In this document: positions 9,433 to 18,075 of the stretch, one piece after another
How positions within the stretch are numbered: the stretch's first letter is position 1
Layout of the letters: the number at the start of each line of letters is the position of its first letter
DNA from: CAVTLG01 sp963735495
Lineage (GTDB): Bacteria > Chloroflexota > Ktedonobacteria > Ktedonobacterales > Ktedonobacteraceae
NCBI GenBank assembly: GCA_963735495.1
Contig: CAVTLG010000005.1
Span: forward strand, 1 to 64,000
DNA length: 64,000 nt
Direction of reading: 5' to 3'
The notes under the pieces: generated by a model
The model's database searches: none
The model's input: the letters and a program-made list of their open reading frames with translations, nothing else
What the model was told of the DNA's origin: nothing
Translations under genes and position numbers: made by a program

Positions 9433-10353
9433 GTGGCATCAACACACACTCCTTTTGAGAAATTAACTCCGATCCATCCGAATCGTCGCATTACGTTAGA
9501 GACTGGTCCAAAACCTATTGCTCCGCGCATGATTGACCTGCTCGTACCGCTTGGCTTCGGCCAGCGAGCACTCATCGTAGCGCCACCGCAAGCAGGCAAA
9601 ACGACTATTCTGCGGCAGATCGCGCTGGCGTTACGCACCAATTCACCAGAGGCACGTTTATTCCTCTGCCTGGTCGACGAGCGTCCTGAAGAGGTAACGG
9701 ACTGGCGTACGGAGATCTGCGGCTCACAGGTAAAACTGTATGCATCGAGCTTTGATCAGCAGGTTACGAAGCATGGACGCATTGTTGAGCAAGCATTATA
9801 TGACGCGAAACGCGAGGTTGAGCAAGGCCACGATGTCGTCATGCTACTTGACTCGCTCACGCGCCTGGCCCGTGCACACAATCTAAACAGTGATATGTGG
9901 CAAGGACCACGCAACCAGCGCGGCGGCTATGGCAGCCGTACACTCTCAGGAGGTATCGACGTCCACGCGCTTGAGGTGGGTCGACGCGTCTTTGGCTCGG
10001 CACGGACGCTTGAAGAAGGTGGAAGTCTGACGATTGTTGCGAGCTGCCTCGTTGAGACAGGTAGCCGTCTTGACGAGGTGGTCTACGAGGAATTTAAAGG
10101 CACAGGTAATCTGGAAGTTCGCTTATCAAGAGAACTGGCTGATCGGCGCATTTTTCCTGCCATTGACGTGACTAGCTCCAGTACACGCATGGAAGAACGC
10201 CTGTTGTCGGAGAAAGAGTTGCGAGCAATGGCTATTGTGCGCCGTCGTATGGCTGATCTGCCACGTCGTGAGAGTACTGAACAGGTTATCCAGTTGTTTG
10301 AAAAGACGCACTCAAATGCCCAATTGGTCGAGGCCATTGTCAAGCAAGGCTGA
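9433..10353 (+). CDS. rho: Transcription termination factor Rho, lacking the N-terminal RNA-binding domain
   Basis: A 306-residue RecA-type hexameric helicase/ATPase of the Rho family, which ends transcription by translocating on nascent RNA. It starts at the linker normally preceding the ATPase (FEKLTPIHPNRRITLE) and contains the whole motor: Walker A VAPPQAGKTTILRQ, LVDERPEEVTDW, Walker B VVMLLDSLTRLAR, the R-loop/Q-loop stretch TLSGGIDVHALEVGRR, and the EEGGSLTIVASCLVETGS and YEEFKGTGN blocks. Typical Rho is about 420 residues or longer; the cold-shock-like primary RNA-binding domain is absent, and the 168 bp upstream cannot encode it. Start is GTG at 9433 after GGAGAACGAGGA. It may be a Rho paralogue working with another RNA-binding partner, or a second copy beside a full Rho elsewhere. 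Confidence 0.9.
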   Translation: MASTHTPFEKLTPIHPNRRITLETGPKPIAPRMIDLLVPLGFGQRALIVAPPQAGKTTILRQIALALRTNSPEARLFLCLVDERPEEVTDWRTEICGSQVKLYASSFDQQVTKHGRIVEQALYDAKREVEQGHDVVMLLDSLTRLARAHNLNSDMWQGPRNQRGGYGSRTLSGGIDVHALEVGRRVFGSARTLEEGGSLTIVASCLVETGSRLDEVVYEEFKGTGNLEVRLSRELADRRIFPAIDVTSSSTRMEERLLSEKELRAMAIVRRRMADLPRRESTEQVIQLFEKTHSNAQLVEAIVKQG

Positions 10354-10495
10354 GGAGATAGTCAAAATATACCTCTTTTTTTACCCATCCTGTTTTTTTT
10401 GTACATACGGCAGGCATGTATGCAAACTCGCTGCTGTATCTGTGGTATACTACGGTAAATGCAGCTAATTTATTGCCAAAATGAGAGGACGAGTT

Positions 10496-11230
10496 ATGCG
10501 TTGTCCCAATTGCGGAGGGCTGAATCCAGATAATATTCGTTACTGTATGCGCTGCGGTCGCGAATTAACGCCTGCACAGCCATCACAGCAGCAGCCAGCC
10601 TATCCGCCTCCAACAAAACCAGGGCCGACGGTCCCACAAAGAACCCCGACATACCAACCGCCACAACCAGTTCAACGGCCAACACCTGTGACGAAACCCG
10701 CGTCTGTTACAGTACAACAAGCACCGAGCATTCAGCGCACAAATTATCCACCAGCGGCAAATCCACTACCACAACAGGCTCCAGCAGAGAGACGCTCAAA
10801 CCGCCAACGTCCCCTTGCCGTGCCCATTGAGCCAATTGAACCTCCCGCACCCGAGCCACCTGCACCATTCCCGCCACGCACGGTAGCACAATTAAAGGCG
10901 CTTGAGCCAGGAGCACTCGCTTATACGTTTGTGACCGATGCTACCAGTTACGGCAAAAAACAGGTTGTACGCATCTCCTATCGCCGTTGTGCGGCATGGC
11001 AGCAGGCCGCGACGCTGTTAAAAGCTTTCCGCGAGTACGATACAGCAAAGTACGATACTATCCTTATACAGGGAGAACGCGAGCAAGAAGACAGCCCTTA
11101 CGCTTACACCAATGGTCAACTGACTTTTGATCGCAACACACGCCTGGGCAGTCAGACCCTGGACCGCTATCAGATTGAAACGGGCAACGGCTTTGCCAGC
11201 GATTCCATACGCATCGTGCTCACGGAATAG
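10496..11230 (+). CDS. Zinc-ribbon protein with proline-rich linker
   Basis: About 244 residues. An N-terminal zinc ribbon (CPNCGGLNPDNIRYCMRCG, four Cys) is followed by a roughly 110-residue linker rich in Pro and Gln, then a C-terminal globular domain of about 120 residues (VAQLKALEPGALAYTFV onward) that I do not recognise. The start ATG at 10496 is chosen because GAGAGGA stands just upstream; another ATG 15 bases earlier has no site. The stop is only 12 bases before the phosphorylase start, which suggests an operon. Such zinc-ribbon plus low-complexity proteins are common in this phylum; no function is assigned. Confidence 0.7.
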   Translation: MRCPNCGGLNPDNIRYCMRCGRELTPAQPSQQQPAYPPPTKPGPTVPQRTPTYQPPQPVQRPTPVTKPASVTVQQAPSIQRTNYPPAANPLPQQAPAERRSNRQRPLAVPIEPIEPPAPEPPAPFPPRTVAQLKALEPGALAYTFVTDATSYGKKQVVRISYRRCAAWQQAATLLKAFREYDTAKYDTILIQGEREQEDSPYAYTNGQLTFDRNTRLGSQTLDRYQIETGNGFASDSIRIVLTE

Positions 11231-11242
11231 TCAGGACCTTTT

Positions 11243-12550
11243 ATGCAAGCAGTTACATTGATTGGTAAAAAACGCGACGGTGCGGCGCTGAGTACTGCTG
11301 AAATTGCCTGGTTAGTAGCACAATATGCGCAAGGCTCTATTCCCGATTATCAGATGGCAGCCTGGCTTATGGCTGTCTACTGGCAAGGCATGGATGCCCG
11401 TGAGACCAGCGATCTTACCTTAGCCATGGTCCATTCAGGTGAGCAATTGCACGCGCGGGATATCGTCTCTCCTGTCGTGGACAAGCATAGCACAGGCGGC
11501 GTGGGCGACAAAGTGACGCTGGCGGTTGCCCCGCTCGTCGCGGCCTGCGGCGTTGCTGTTGGTAAGATGACCGGGCGAGGACTTGGACATACCGGTGGTA
11601 CCGTTGATAAGTTAGAGTCTATTCAGGGCTTTCGGGCCGAGCTATCCAGCGACGCGTTCAGGCACATTCTGGCTCGGCACCATATCGTGCTGGCTGGACA
11701 ATCAAATGACCTGGCACCGGCTGATGGCAAATTATATGCGTTACGCGATGTAACAGGCACCGTTGAAAGCATCCCGCTGATTGCGTCCAGCATTATGAGC
11801 AAGAAACTAGCCATTGGGGCTTCGCATCTGCTGTTGGACGTGAAATATGGATCGGGTGCCTTTATGAAAACCATCGAGCAGGCACGCGTGCTGGCGACAA
11901 CGATGGTGGAGATTGGACGAGCGGGAAACATCCACACAGTCGCTACGATTACCTCTATGGAACAACCGTTGGGCAATGCCGTCGGCAATGCGCTTGAAAT
12001 GGCTGAGGCTATCGCTATTTTGCGTGGAGAAGGACCACCCGATGTATCTGATCTCTGCTACCACGAAGCTGCTGAGCTTTTACTGATGACTGGACACGCA
12101 AAGAATCTACAAGCAGCAGAAACATTCGTCGCACAGGCGGTCCAAACAGGTGCAGCCCTGGCCAAACTAGCTGACGTAATCGCAGCGCAAGGAGGTGACG
12201 TACGCCAGGTTGAGCAGCCACAGTTGCTACCCCACGCTCCTATCCAAACAATGCTAACTGCGCCACGTACTGGCTATATTACGGCTATCGACGCCGCACA
12301 AATCGGCCTCGCCAGCATGAGTCTGGGAGCCGGTCGCTTCAAGAAAGGCGAGCCGATTGACCATCGCACCGGTCTCGTCCTCCAGGCCAAAGTGGGAGCC
12401 TACCTGCACGCTGGTGACCCGCTGGTAGAGATCCACGCGCGCACGGCTGATGAAGTGGCTGCAATTCGCGTCCCGCTTCTCGCTTGCTACACCTGGAGCG
12501 ATACACAAATAAAAGCGGGACCACTCTTACACGACGTCATTCGCCCTTGA
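11243..12550 (+). CDS. pdp: Pyrimidine-nucleoside / thymidine phosphorylase
   Basis: A 435-residue enzyme splitting thymidine, deoxyuridine or uridine with phosphate to base plus (deoxy)ribose-1-phosphate in nucleoside salvage. The family signature is clear: KHSTGGVGDKVTLAVAPLVA (phosphate site) and GKMTGRGLGHTGGTVDKLES. The N-terminal helical dimer domain (EIAWLVAQYAQGSIPDYQMAAWLMA) and the C-terminal domain are both complete, matching the family's 430-440 residues. It follows the zinc-ribbon gene by 12 bp; the ribosome site (AGGA) is modest. The sequence does not settle whether it prefers thymidine (DeoA) or accepts uridine (Pdp). Confidence 0.92.
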   Translation: MQAVTLIGKKRDGAALSTAEIAWLVAQYAQGSIPDYQMAAWLMAVYWQGMDARETSDLTLAMVHSGEQLHARDIVSPVVDKHSTGGVGDKVTLAVAPLVAACGVAVGKMTGRGLGHTGGTVDKLESIQGFRAELSSDAFRHILARHHIVLAGQSNDLAPADGKLYALRDVTGTVESIPLIASSIMSKKLAIGASHLLLDVKYGSGAFMKTIEQARVLATTMVEIGRAGNIHTVATITSMEQPLGNAVGNALEMAEAIAILRGEGPPDVSDLCYHEAAELLLMTGHAKNLQAAETFVAQAVQTGAALAKLADVIAAQGGDVRQVEQPQLLPHAPIQTMLTAPRTGYITAIDAAQIGLASMSLGAGRFKKGEPIDHRTGLVLQAKVGAYLHAGDPLVEIHARTADEVAAIRVPLLACYTWSDTQIKAGPLLHDVIRP

Positions 12551-12554
12551 TCAC

Positions 12555-14891
12555 TCATGCTGTGGCATCAGGCACGGGACTGGCAGGCACGAGCAGCGCC
12601 AAAAAGTCTCGCGTTGGCACCTGGGGATTACTCGCGCCCCGCTCCAGATAGACCTGACCATTGCCATCACAGGCAGCCGCACCCAGGACGGAGCCACCAG
12701 TAGGGAGCGCGGGCAAGCTCTCCCAATGCAAGGATTGCAGATTGAACAGCCAGGACTGCTTGAGTCCCACGTTGTGCACGCTATCATAACCACCCACCAC
12801 GACAACCTCGTCCGGCCTCACGAGACAGCTAGCGGTGCCACTCATAGGCTGTGGCATGCGCGTCTGCACCTGGGTCCAGCTATTTTGTAGAGGATCATAG
12901 CGGTATATACGATCCTGCGGATCATGTTGTCCAGCGTCAGTTGAGCCGCCCATCAAGAAGATATCACCGTCGCTATTCGTCGTCAGCACAACATAGCCGA
13001 CACCCAGCGGTAACGGCGCAAGCACGTGCCATTGTCCCGAAGCAATATCGTAACGGTACCAACCGGTGCCAGCCTGGGCCTGAGCATTGCCGCCGCGCAG
13101 AAAACCTTGCGTGATATAGAGATGACCCTGCCGATCAGCCAGCATCGAACCTCCAAAGCCCAGTGGCATCAGTTCAGGAGGTATGATCTTCTGCAATGTA
13201 CCAGACAGCGGCTGGTACTGGTACAGTCGCGAAGTCACGGTGTATGTATCAGAAGAGTAGCCCGCCGTAAAGAAGATGTGACCTCGCTCATCCACAGCCG
13301 CCGCATTGTTCACCATGCCAGGAAAATAACTGCCGGTCACGTTCTCCCACTGAGCAGTCTCAATGTTATAGCGATACAGACCACGATCATAGGATGGCGC
13401 AAGCGCACTACGATAGCCACCACTCACATAGATGTACGTATACCCCTGCAATTTCACGTAGACAGCGGTGTTATCGGCCTGCGCAGCCGGTAAAGTCGGT
13501 AACACGCGCCATTGACTTACAGGACCCGCCACCACCGTCCTGGTATTGACAGGCATAACAAACGTCGGCGCTGGTGATAGCTCCTGCCCTTGCAGCAAGC
13601 TACGAAATTGATGCTCAACACGCACATATACCAGCAATGATGCCAGCGTCACAAACAGAGCCAGCACCAGCAGAAAGCTTACCTGGATGAGACGATACAG
13701 CTTGCGCTCTCCTCTCGGGCGTTTTTCTGGCGACCTCCAGCCTACCTGTGACATATGCGACTGATGCGAACGAAGTCGTAAGCTCTCATCAACTGAGGCC
13801 AGTTGCAGTTCCAATTGCTCCTGTGTCTGACGCTCATAGCGCAATTGTTGCAGTGTCTCGCGTCTTTGGCGGCGCAGCTCCAGGTCGAGTGCACGTAAAG
13901 ACTGTATCTTTGACCCATTTTCTTCATACATATTGTCAAATATTTTATTGCTCTTCGCATGTATTTCTACAGTATATAGCTGCCGCTCTTCGAGATTATA
14001 TGCGCGCTCCAACGCCAGGTAGAAGACTGAGGCACTTTGCAAACGCTGTGTGGCTTCTGCTCGCGTTGCCAGTTTGAGCAAGCCGCTCAGAGCCGTCGAA
14101 GCAGTGGCAGGCGGCATACCAGTAGTCTGCTGCTTCTTGAGCATCTCGCACAGTATGACGCCCAGACTATAGAGATCGGCATGTACATCAACCTTGCCAT
14201 CAGCCAGGTATAACTCAGGTGCAGCGTAGCTGGACAAACGGTGATCTGCGCTAGCGTGCAGAGGCTCATCATGCAGATAGTGCGCGCAACCAATATCAAT
14301 CAGCATGACAAATTCATCGGGTAAGATCATAATATGCGTTGGATTCAGATCATAGAAAAGAACCGGCGGCGTTTGTTTATGCAGGTAATCCAGCACATCA
14401 CATATCTGCATAGTATAACGTAAAATCTCTAAGCTCGCTAAATTATCACTTTTCTGCAAATATGTATGGAGCGTCATACCAGGAACATAATCCATGACGA
14501 GATACCAGTACCCGTTCTCAAAAAAATAATCGTAGAGCGTGGGAATTGTTGGATGTTGCAGGCGCGCCAGGAGTAACGCTTCGCGCAAAAAGCGATCCGT
14601 ATATACACCACCGCTGGCCGGAAAAGCTGTGTGTAGTCCGTTGGCATTGGAGGAACGCGGCGTGATTACGCCACCGCGCAAAATATAATCCAGTTCAGTG
14701 CTGACACTGACAGGTAACGGCTGGTCGGCTGGCAATTGTTTGAGTGCCAGCGGAATGGCCAGCACGGTATGCAAAGCGAGATAGACTCTGCTCGCGCGAC
14801 CCTGTCCCAATTGACGCTGGACAAGATATTCTCCTTCGCGGAGCGTACAACCTACAAGATTTTCGTTTTGCGCTTGCTGCCGAGTATTCAT
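12555..14891 (-). CDS. Membrane Ser/Thr kinase-like receptor with external kelch propeller
   Basis: A 778-residue protein. An N-terminal PknB-type kinase domain (about 20-310) has the ATP Lys in LALKQLP, the catalytic loop as FYDLNPTHIM and the metal motif as LIDIGCAHY, then AAPELYLADG. The loop departs from the usual DLKPSN: Lys is Asn and the metal-binding Asn is His, so activity may be altered. A helical/coiled-coil stretch follows, one membrane segment (FLLVLALFVTLASLLVYV), and about 330 residues of kelch-like repeats (IYVSGGY, IFFTAGY, LYITQGF, IFLMGGS, VVVGGYD) predicted to be outside. The start has GGGAGG upstream. It would couple an external sugar or protein signal to internal phosphorylation; ligand unknown. 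It converges with the phosphorylase gene, 4 bp apart. Confidence 0.82.
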   Translation of the reverse strand: MNTRQQAQNENLVGCTLREGEYLVQRQLGQGRASRVYLALHTVLAIPLALKQLPADQPLPVSVSTELDYILRGGVITPRSSNANGLHTAFPASGGVYTDRFLREALLLARLQHPTIPTLYDYFFENGYWYLVMDYVPGMTLHTYLQKSDNLASLEILRYTMQICDVLDYLHKQTPPVLFYDLNPTHIMILPDEFVMLIDIGCAHYLHDEPLHASADHRLSSYAAPELYLADGKVDVHADLYSLGVILCEMLKKQQTTGMPPATASTALSGLLKLATRAEATQRLQSASVFYLALERAYNLEERQLYTVEIHAKSNKIFDNMYEENGSKIQSLRALDLELRRQRRETLQQLRYERQTQEQLELQLASVDESLRLRSHQSHMSQVGWRSPEKRPRGERKLYRLIQVSFLLVLALFVTLASLLVYVRVEHQFRSLLQGQELSPAPTFVMPVNTRTVVAGPVSQWRVLPTLPAAQADNTAVYVKLQGYTYIYVSGGYRSALAPSYDRGLYRYNIETAQWENVTGSYFPGMVNNAAAVDERGHIFFTAGYSSDTYTVTSRLYQYQPLSGTLQKIIPPELMPLGFGGSMLADRQGHLYITQGFLRGGNAQAQAGTGWYRYDIASGQWHVLAPLPLGVGYVVLTTNSDGDIFLMGGSTDAGQHDPQDRIYRYDPLQNSWTQVQTRMPQPMSGTASCLVRPDEVVVVGGYDSVHNVGLKQSWLFNLQSLHWESLPALPTGGSVLGAAACDGNGQVYLERGASNPQVPTRDFLALLVPASPVPDATA

Positions 14892-15064
14892 AACACACCT
14901 CCCACATTTCCCTTCTTTCCACTATAGTAGTGAAGAACATATCGTTCGTCAAGTCCTTTTGATGGCGCAGAAAGAACTGCCGTTTCTTGACTTCGAACAC
15001 AACATATGGTAGGGTAGTGTCTGTAATTACTCATATATTGTGTCTTTGCCAATTGAATACAGAA

Positions 15065-15270
<206 letters not shown>

Positions 15271-15284
15271 TGCTCGCCGGTCCG

Positions 15285-15314
15285 GCCTGTTCCCGTGAAG
15301 GGGCAGGCTTTTTT
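15285..15314 (+). terminator. Riboswitch-controlled intrinsic terminator
   Basis: A stem of about nine pairs (15285-15293 with 15300-15308, two G-U pairs) is followed by six T (15309-15314). It lies between the B12 sensor and the nrdA ribosome site, the expected place for the expression platform. Confidence 0.8.
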
Positions 15315-15341
15315 GTTGTTGTCTTTTGAGGAGATGTAGGT

Positions 15342-17816
15342 ATGTCTTTTTTATCACAGAGTGCGGATACGTCGCCTGCTTCCGCGTGGAACAGTGAGCA
15401 ATCCATCGCCGGTATGCCCTGGCAAGCTGTTCTGACTGACGCTTGCCAGGGATTGGAGCACACAGTAGATCGTACCCTGCTGTTGCACGATGTGCAGGCT
15501 AATATCTACGAGGGTCTGCCTACGACGGAGATCTGGCAGGCCATGATTATGGCGGCACGCGCACACATCGAGGTTGATCCCAGCTATTCTTTCGTGGCGG
15601 CACGCATACTGCTCCTGTCCCTCTATCACGAAGCTCCGGCAGCGTCGCAAGAGCAGCCGATCAGGCTACAGGATGCTCAAAGTATCTACGCGGATTATTT
15701 CCCGCGCTATGTGCAGCGAGGTGTGGAGGCGGGACAATTAGATCAACGCTTTCTGGCTTTCGACCTTAGCAGGCTGGCACAAGCGCTGCATGCTGAGCGG
15801 GATCTTCTCTTCGCGTATCCAGGTCTACAAACTCTGTATGATCGCTACCTGTTACAGCAGCAGACGCAACGTATTGAACTCCCTCAGTTACTCTGGATGC
15901 GTGTCGCTATGGGTCTGGCGCTACAGGAGACGCACAAAGAACAATCTGCGATTGAGTTCTATGAGACCATCTCGCAATTGTATTTCGTGCCTGCTACGCC
16001 AACGCTCTTCAATGCAGGCACCTGTCACCCGCAACTCTCCTCCTGTTATCTCACGACCGTACAGGACGATCTGCGCCATATCTTCAAGTGCATCCAGGAT
16101 AACGCGCTACTCTCGAAATGGGCAGGTGGCCTGGGCAATGATTGGACGCAGGTGCGGGCACTGGGAGCACATATCCACGGCACCAACGGTAGCAGTCAGG
16201 GCATCATCCCTTTCCTCAAGGTCGTCAACGATACGGCGGTAGCCGTCAATCAGGGCGGCAAACGCCAGGGGGCGGTCTGCGCCTACCTGGAGAACTGGCA
16301 CCTGGACATTGAGGATTTTCTTGAGCTGCGCAAAAATACCGGCGACGAGAGACGCCGCACGCACGATATGCACACCGCCTGTTGGATCTCCGATGAGTTT
16401 ATGCTGCGTGTCCAGCGTGGTGAAAGCTGGACGCTCTTTAGCCCGGACGAAGTACCAGACCTGCATGATCTCTACGGACAGGCTTTTGCTCAACGCTATC
16501 GTGAATATGAGCAACTGGCCGACGCCGGTAAGATCAAGGTGTTCCGACGTCTTCCGGCACTGGATCTCTGGCGCAAATTGCTGACGCGGCTCTTTGAAAC
16601 CGGCCATCCCTGGATCACCTGGAAAGATCCGGCCAATATCCGCTCAACACAGGACCACGCGGGGGTGATTCATAGCAGCAACCTGTGTACCGAGATCCTG
16701 CTGAACACCTCCGCAGACGAGACCGCCGTCTGCAATCTTGGTTCGCTCAATCTTGCGGCGCATATCGCAGATGGTCAATTGGATACAACCAGACTCCAGA
16801 CGACGATTCGTGTGGCGATGCACATGTTGGATAACGTTGTAGACATTAACTATTACCCCACCCCTGAAGCGCAGCATGCCAATCTGCGCCACCGTCCAGT
16901 TGGACTCGGGTTGATGGGTTTCCAGGATGCACTTTTTCAGCTCCATTTGAGCTACGCCAGTCAGCAGGCAGTCGAATTTGCCGACCGCAGTATGGAAGCT
17001 ATCGCCTATTATGCTATCCAGGCTTCGAGCGAACTGGCCGAGCAGCGCGGCAGCTATCCCAGCTATAACGGCTCTAAGTGGCAGCGCGACATCCTGCCAT
17101 TTGATAGCCTGACATTGCTTGAGGCCGAGCGTGGCGCGGCTATCGAGGTTGATCGCTCTTCTACGCTCGATTGGCAACGGCTCCGCGACACCATTCAGCA
17201 GCACGGCATGCGCAATAGCAACGTACTGGCCATCGCGCCAACCGCCACAATTTCGACCATCGCCGGAGTCAGCCAATCGATTGAGCCTGAGTACAAAAAT
17301 CTCTATGTCAAGAGCAACCTATCCGGCGAATTTACGACAATCAACGCCTTTCTTGTCGCTGACCTCAAGGCCGCTGGCCTGTGGAATGCCGAGTTGCTTG
17401 AGGGACTGAAATACTACGACGGATCTCTCCAGGCGCTTTCACAAGTCCCGGATGAATTGAAGCAGCGCTACCTTACAGCCTTCGAAATAGAGCCAGCATG
17501 GCTGATCAAGTGTGCCAGTCGCCGCCAGAAATGGATCGATATGGGGCAGTCGCTCAATTTATATCTCTTTGCACCAGACGGCAAGACGCTACACGAGACC
17601 TATCAACTGGCCTGGAAAAAAGGCTTGAAAACGACCTATTATCTACGCACGTTAGCCGCCACGCAGATAGAAAAATCAACCGTTGATGTCAATCGCTGGG
17701 GCATTCAGCCACGCTGGATGAAGCACAGCAGTCCTTCCAGTGCGATCCAGGTGACGCGCGAGACACAGACATCATCCGCCTGCTCGCTTGATGATAATTG
17801 TGAAGCATGCCAATAG
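15342..17816 (+). CDS. nrdA: Ribonucleotide reductase class I, large (catalytic) subunit
   Basis: An 824-residue catalytic subunit reducing ribonucleotides to deoxyribonucleotides. Visible active-site elements are the redox Cys in NAGTCHPQLSSCYL, the NLCTEI motif holding the radical Cys with its Asn and Glu, the Tyr pair in KTTYYLRT for radical transfer from NrdB, PTATISTIAG for phosphate binding, and a C-terminal CSLDDNCEACQ tail with the Cys pair re-reduced by thioredoxin. The N-terminus begins directly with the helical domain (ANIYEGLPTTEIWQAMIMAA); no full ATP-cone is present, so dATP inhibition through a cone is not expected in this subunit. Start ATG follows GGAG. Controlled by the B12 riboswitch immediately upstream; nrdB and metE follow. 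Confidence 0.95.
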   Translation: MSFLSQSADTSPASAWNSEQSIAGMPWQAVLTDACQGLEHTVDRTLLLHDVQANIYEGLPTTEIWQAMIMAARAHIEVDPSYSFVAARILLLSLYHEAPAASQEQPIRLQDAQSIYADYFPRYVQRGVEAGQLDQRFLAFDLSRLAQALHAERDLLFAYPGLQTLYDRYLLQQQTQRIELPQLLWMRVAMGLALQETHKEQSAIEFYETISQLYFVPATPTLFNAGTCHPQLSSCYLTTVQDDLRHIFKCIQDNALLSKWAGGLGNDWTQVRALGAHIHGTNGSSQGIIPFLKVVNDTAVAVNQGGKRQGAVCAYLENWHLDIEDFLELRKNTGDERRRTHDMHTACWISDEFMLRVQRGESWTLFSPDEVPDLHDLYGQAFAQRYREYEQLADAGKIKVFRRLPALDLWRKLLTRLFETGHPWITWKDPANIRSTQDHAGVIHSSNLCTEILLNTSADETAVCNLGSLNLAAHIADGQLDTTRLQTTIRVAMHMLDNVVDINYYPTPEAQHANLRHRPVGLGLMGFQDALFQLHLSYASQQAVEFADRSMEAIAYYAIQASSELAEQRGSYPSYNGSKWQRDILPFDSLTLLEAERGAAIEVDRSSTLDWQRLRDTIQQHGMRNSNVLAIAPTATISTIAGVSQSIEPEYKNLYVKSNLSGEFTTINAFLVADLKAAGLWNAELLEGLKYYDGSLQALSQVPDELKQRYLTAFEIEPAWLIKCASRRQKWIDMGQSLNLYLFAPDGKTLHETYQLAWKKGLKTTYYLRTLAATQIEKSTVDVNRWGIQPRWMKHSSPSSAIQVTRETQTSSACSLDDNCEACQ

Positions 17817-17853
17817 CAACAGTCGTAGATGGTAGTGGCATGCGCAACAATAC

Positions 17854-17932
17854 GGGTAGGGGCGTCACCTCGCGTGCGCCCTGGACATTCGCGTCTTGGC
17901 TACCAGGGCGGAGGCAAGCGCCGCCCCTACCC
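17854..17932. repeat. GGTAGGGGCG-type palindromic repeat, full copy
   Basis: The ends GGGTAGGGGCG (17854) and CGCCCCTACCC (to 17932) pair across a 79-bp unit with a further inner GCCCTGG/CCAGGGC pair. The same end sequence recurs at 28594, 32137, 42072 and 53521. This copy fills the 259-bp spacer between nrdA and nrdB, where the transcribed hairpin could change relative expression or mRNA stability. Confidence 0.8.
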
Positions 17933-18075
17933 AATCGAACCTGTGCACTCGTCGGAGTTGGGAGATAAATCGGACCCGCACCCGCATGTCCCTTTTGCAT
18001 CTCGCCGCGCAGAGATATGGTCGCATTCCGTAGCAACAACAGCGACAGCCGAATAGGAAATAAAAAGGAGAGCAC

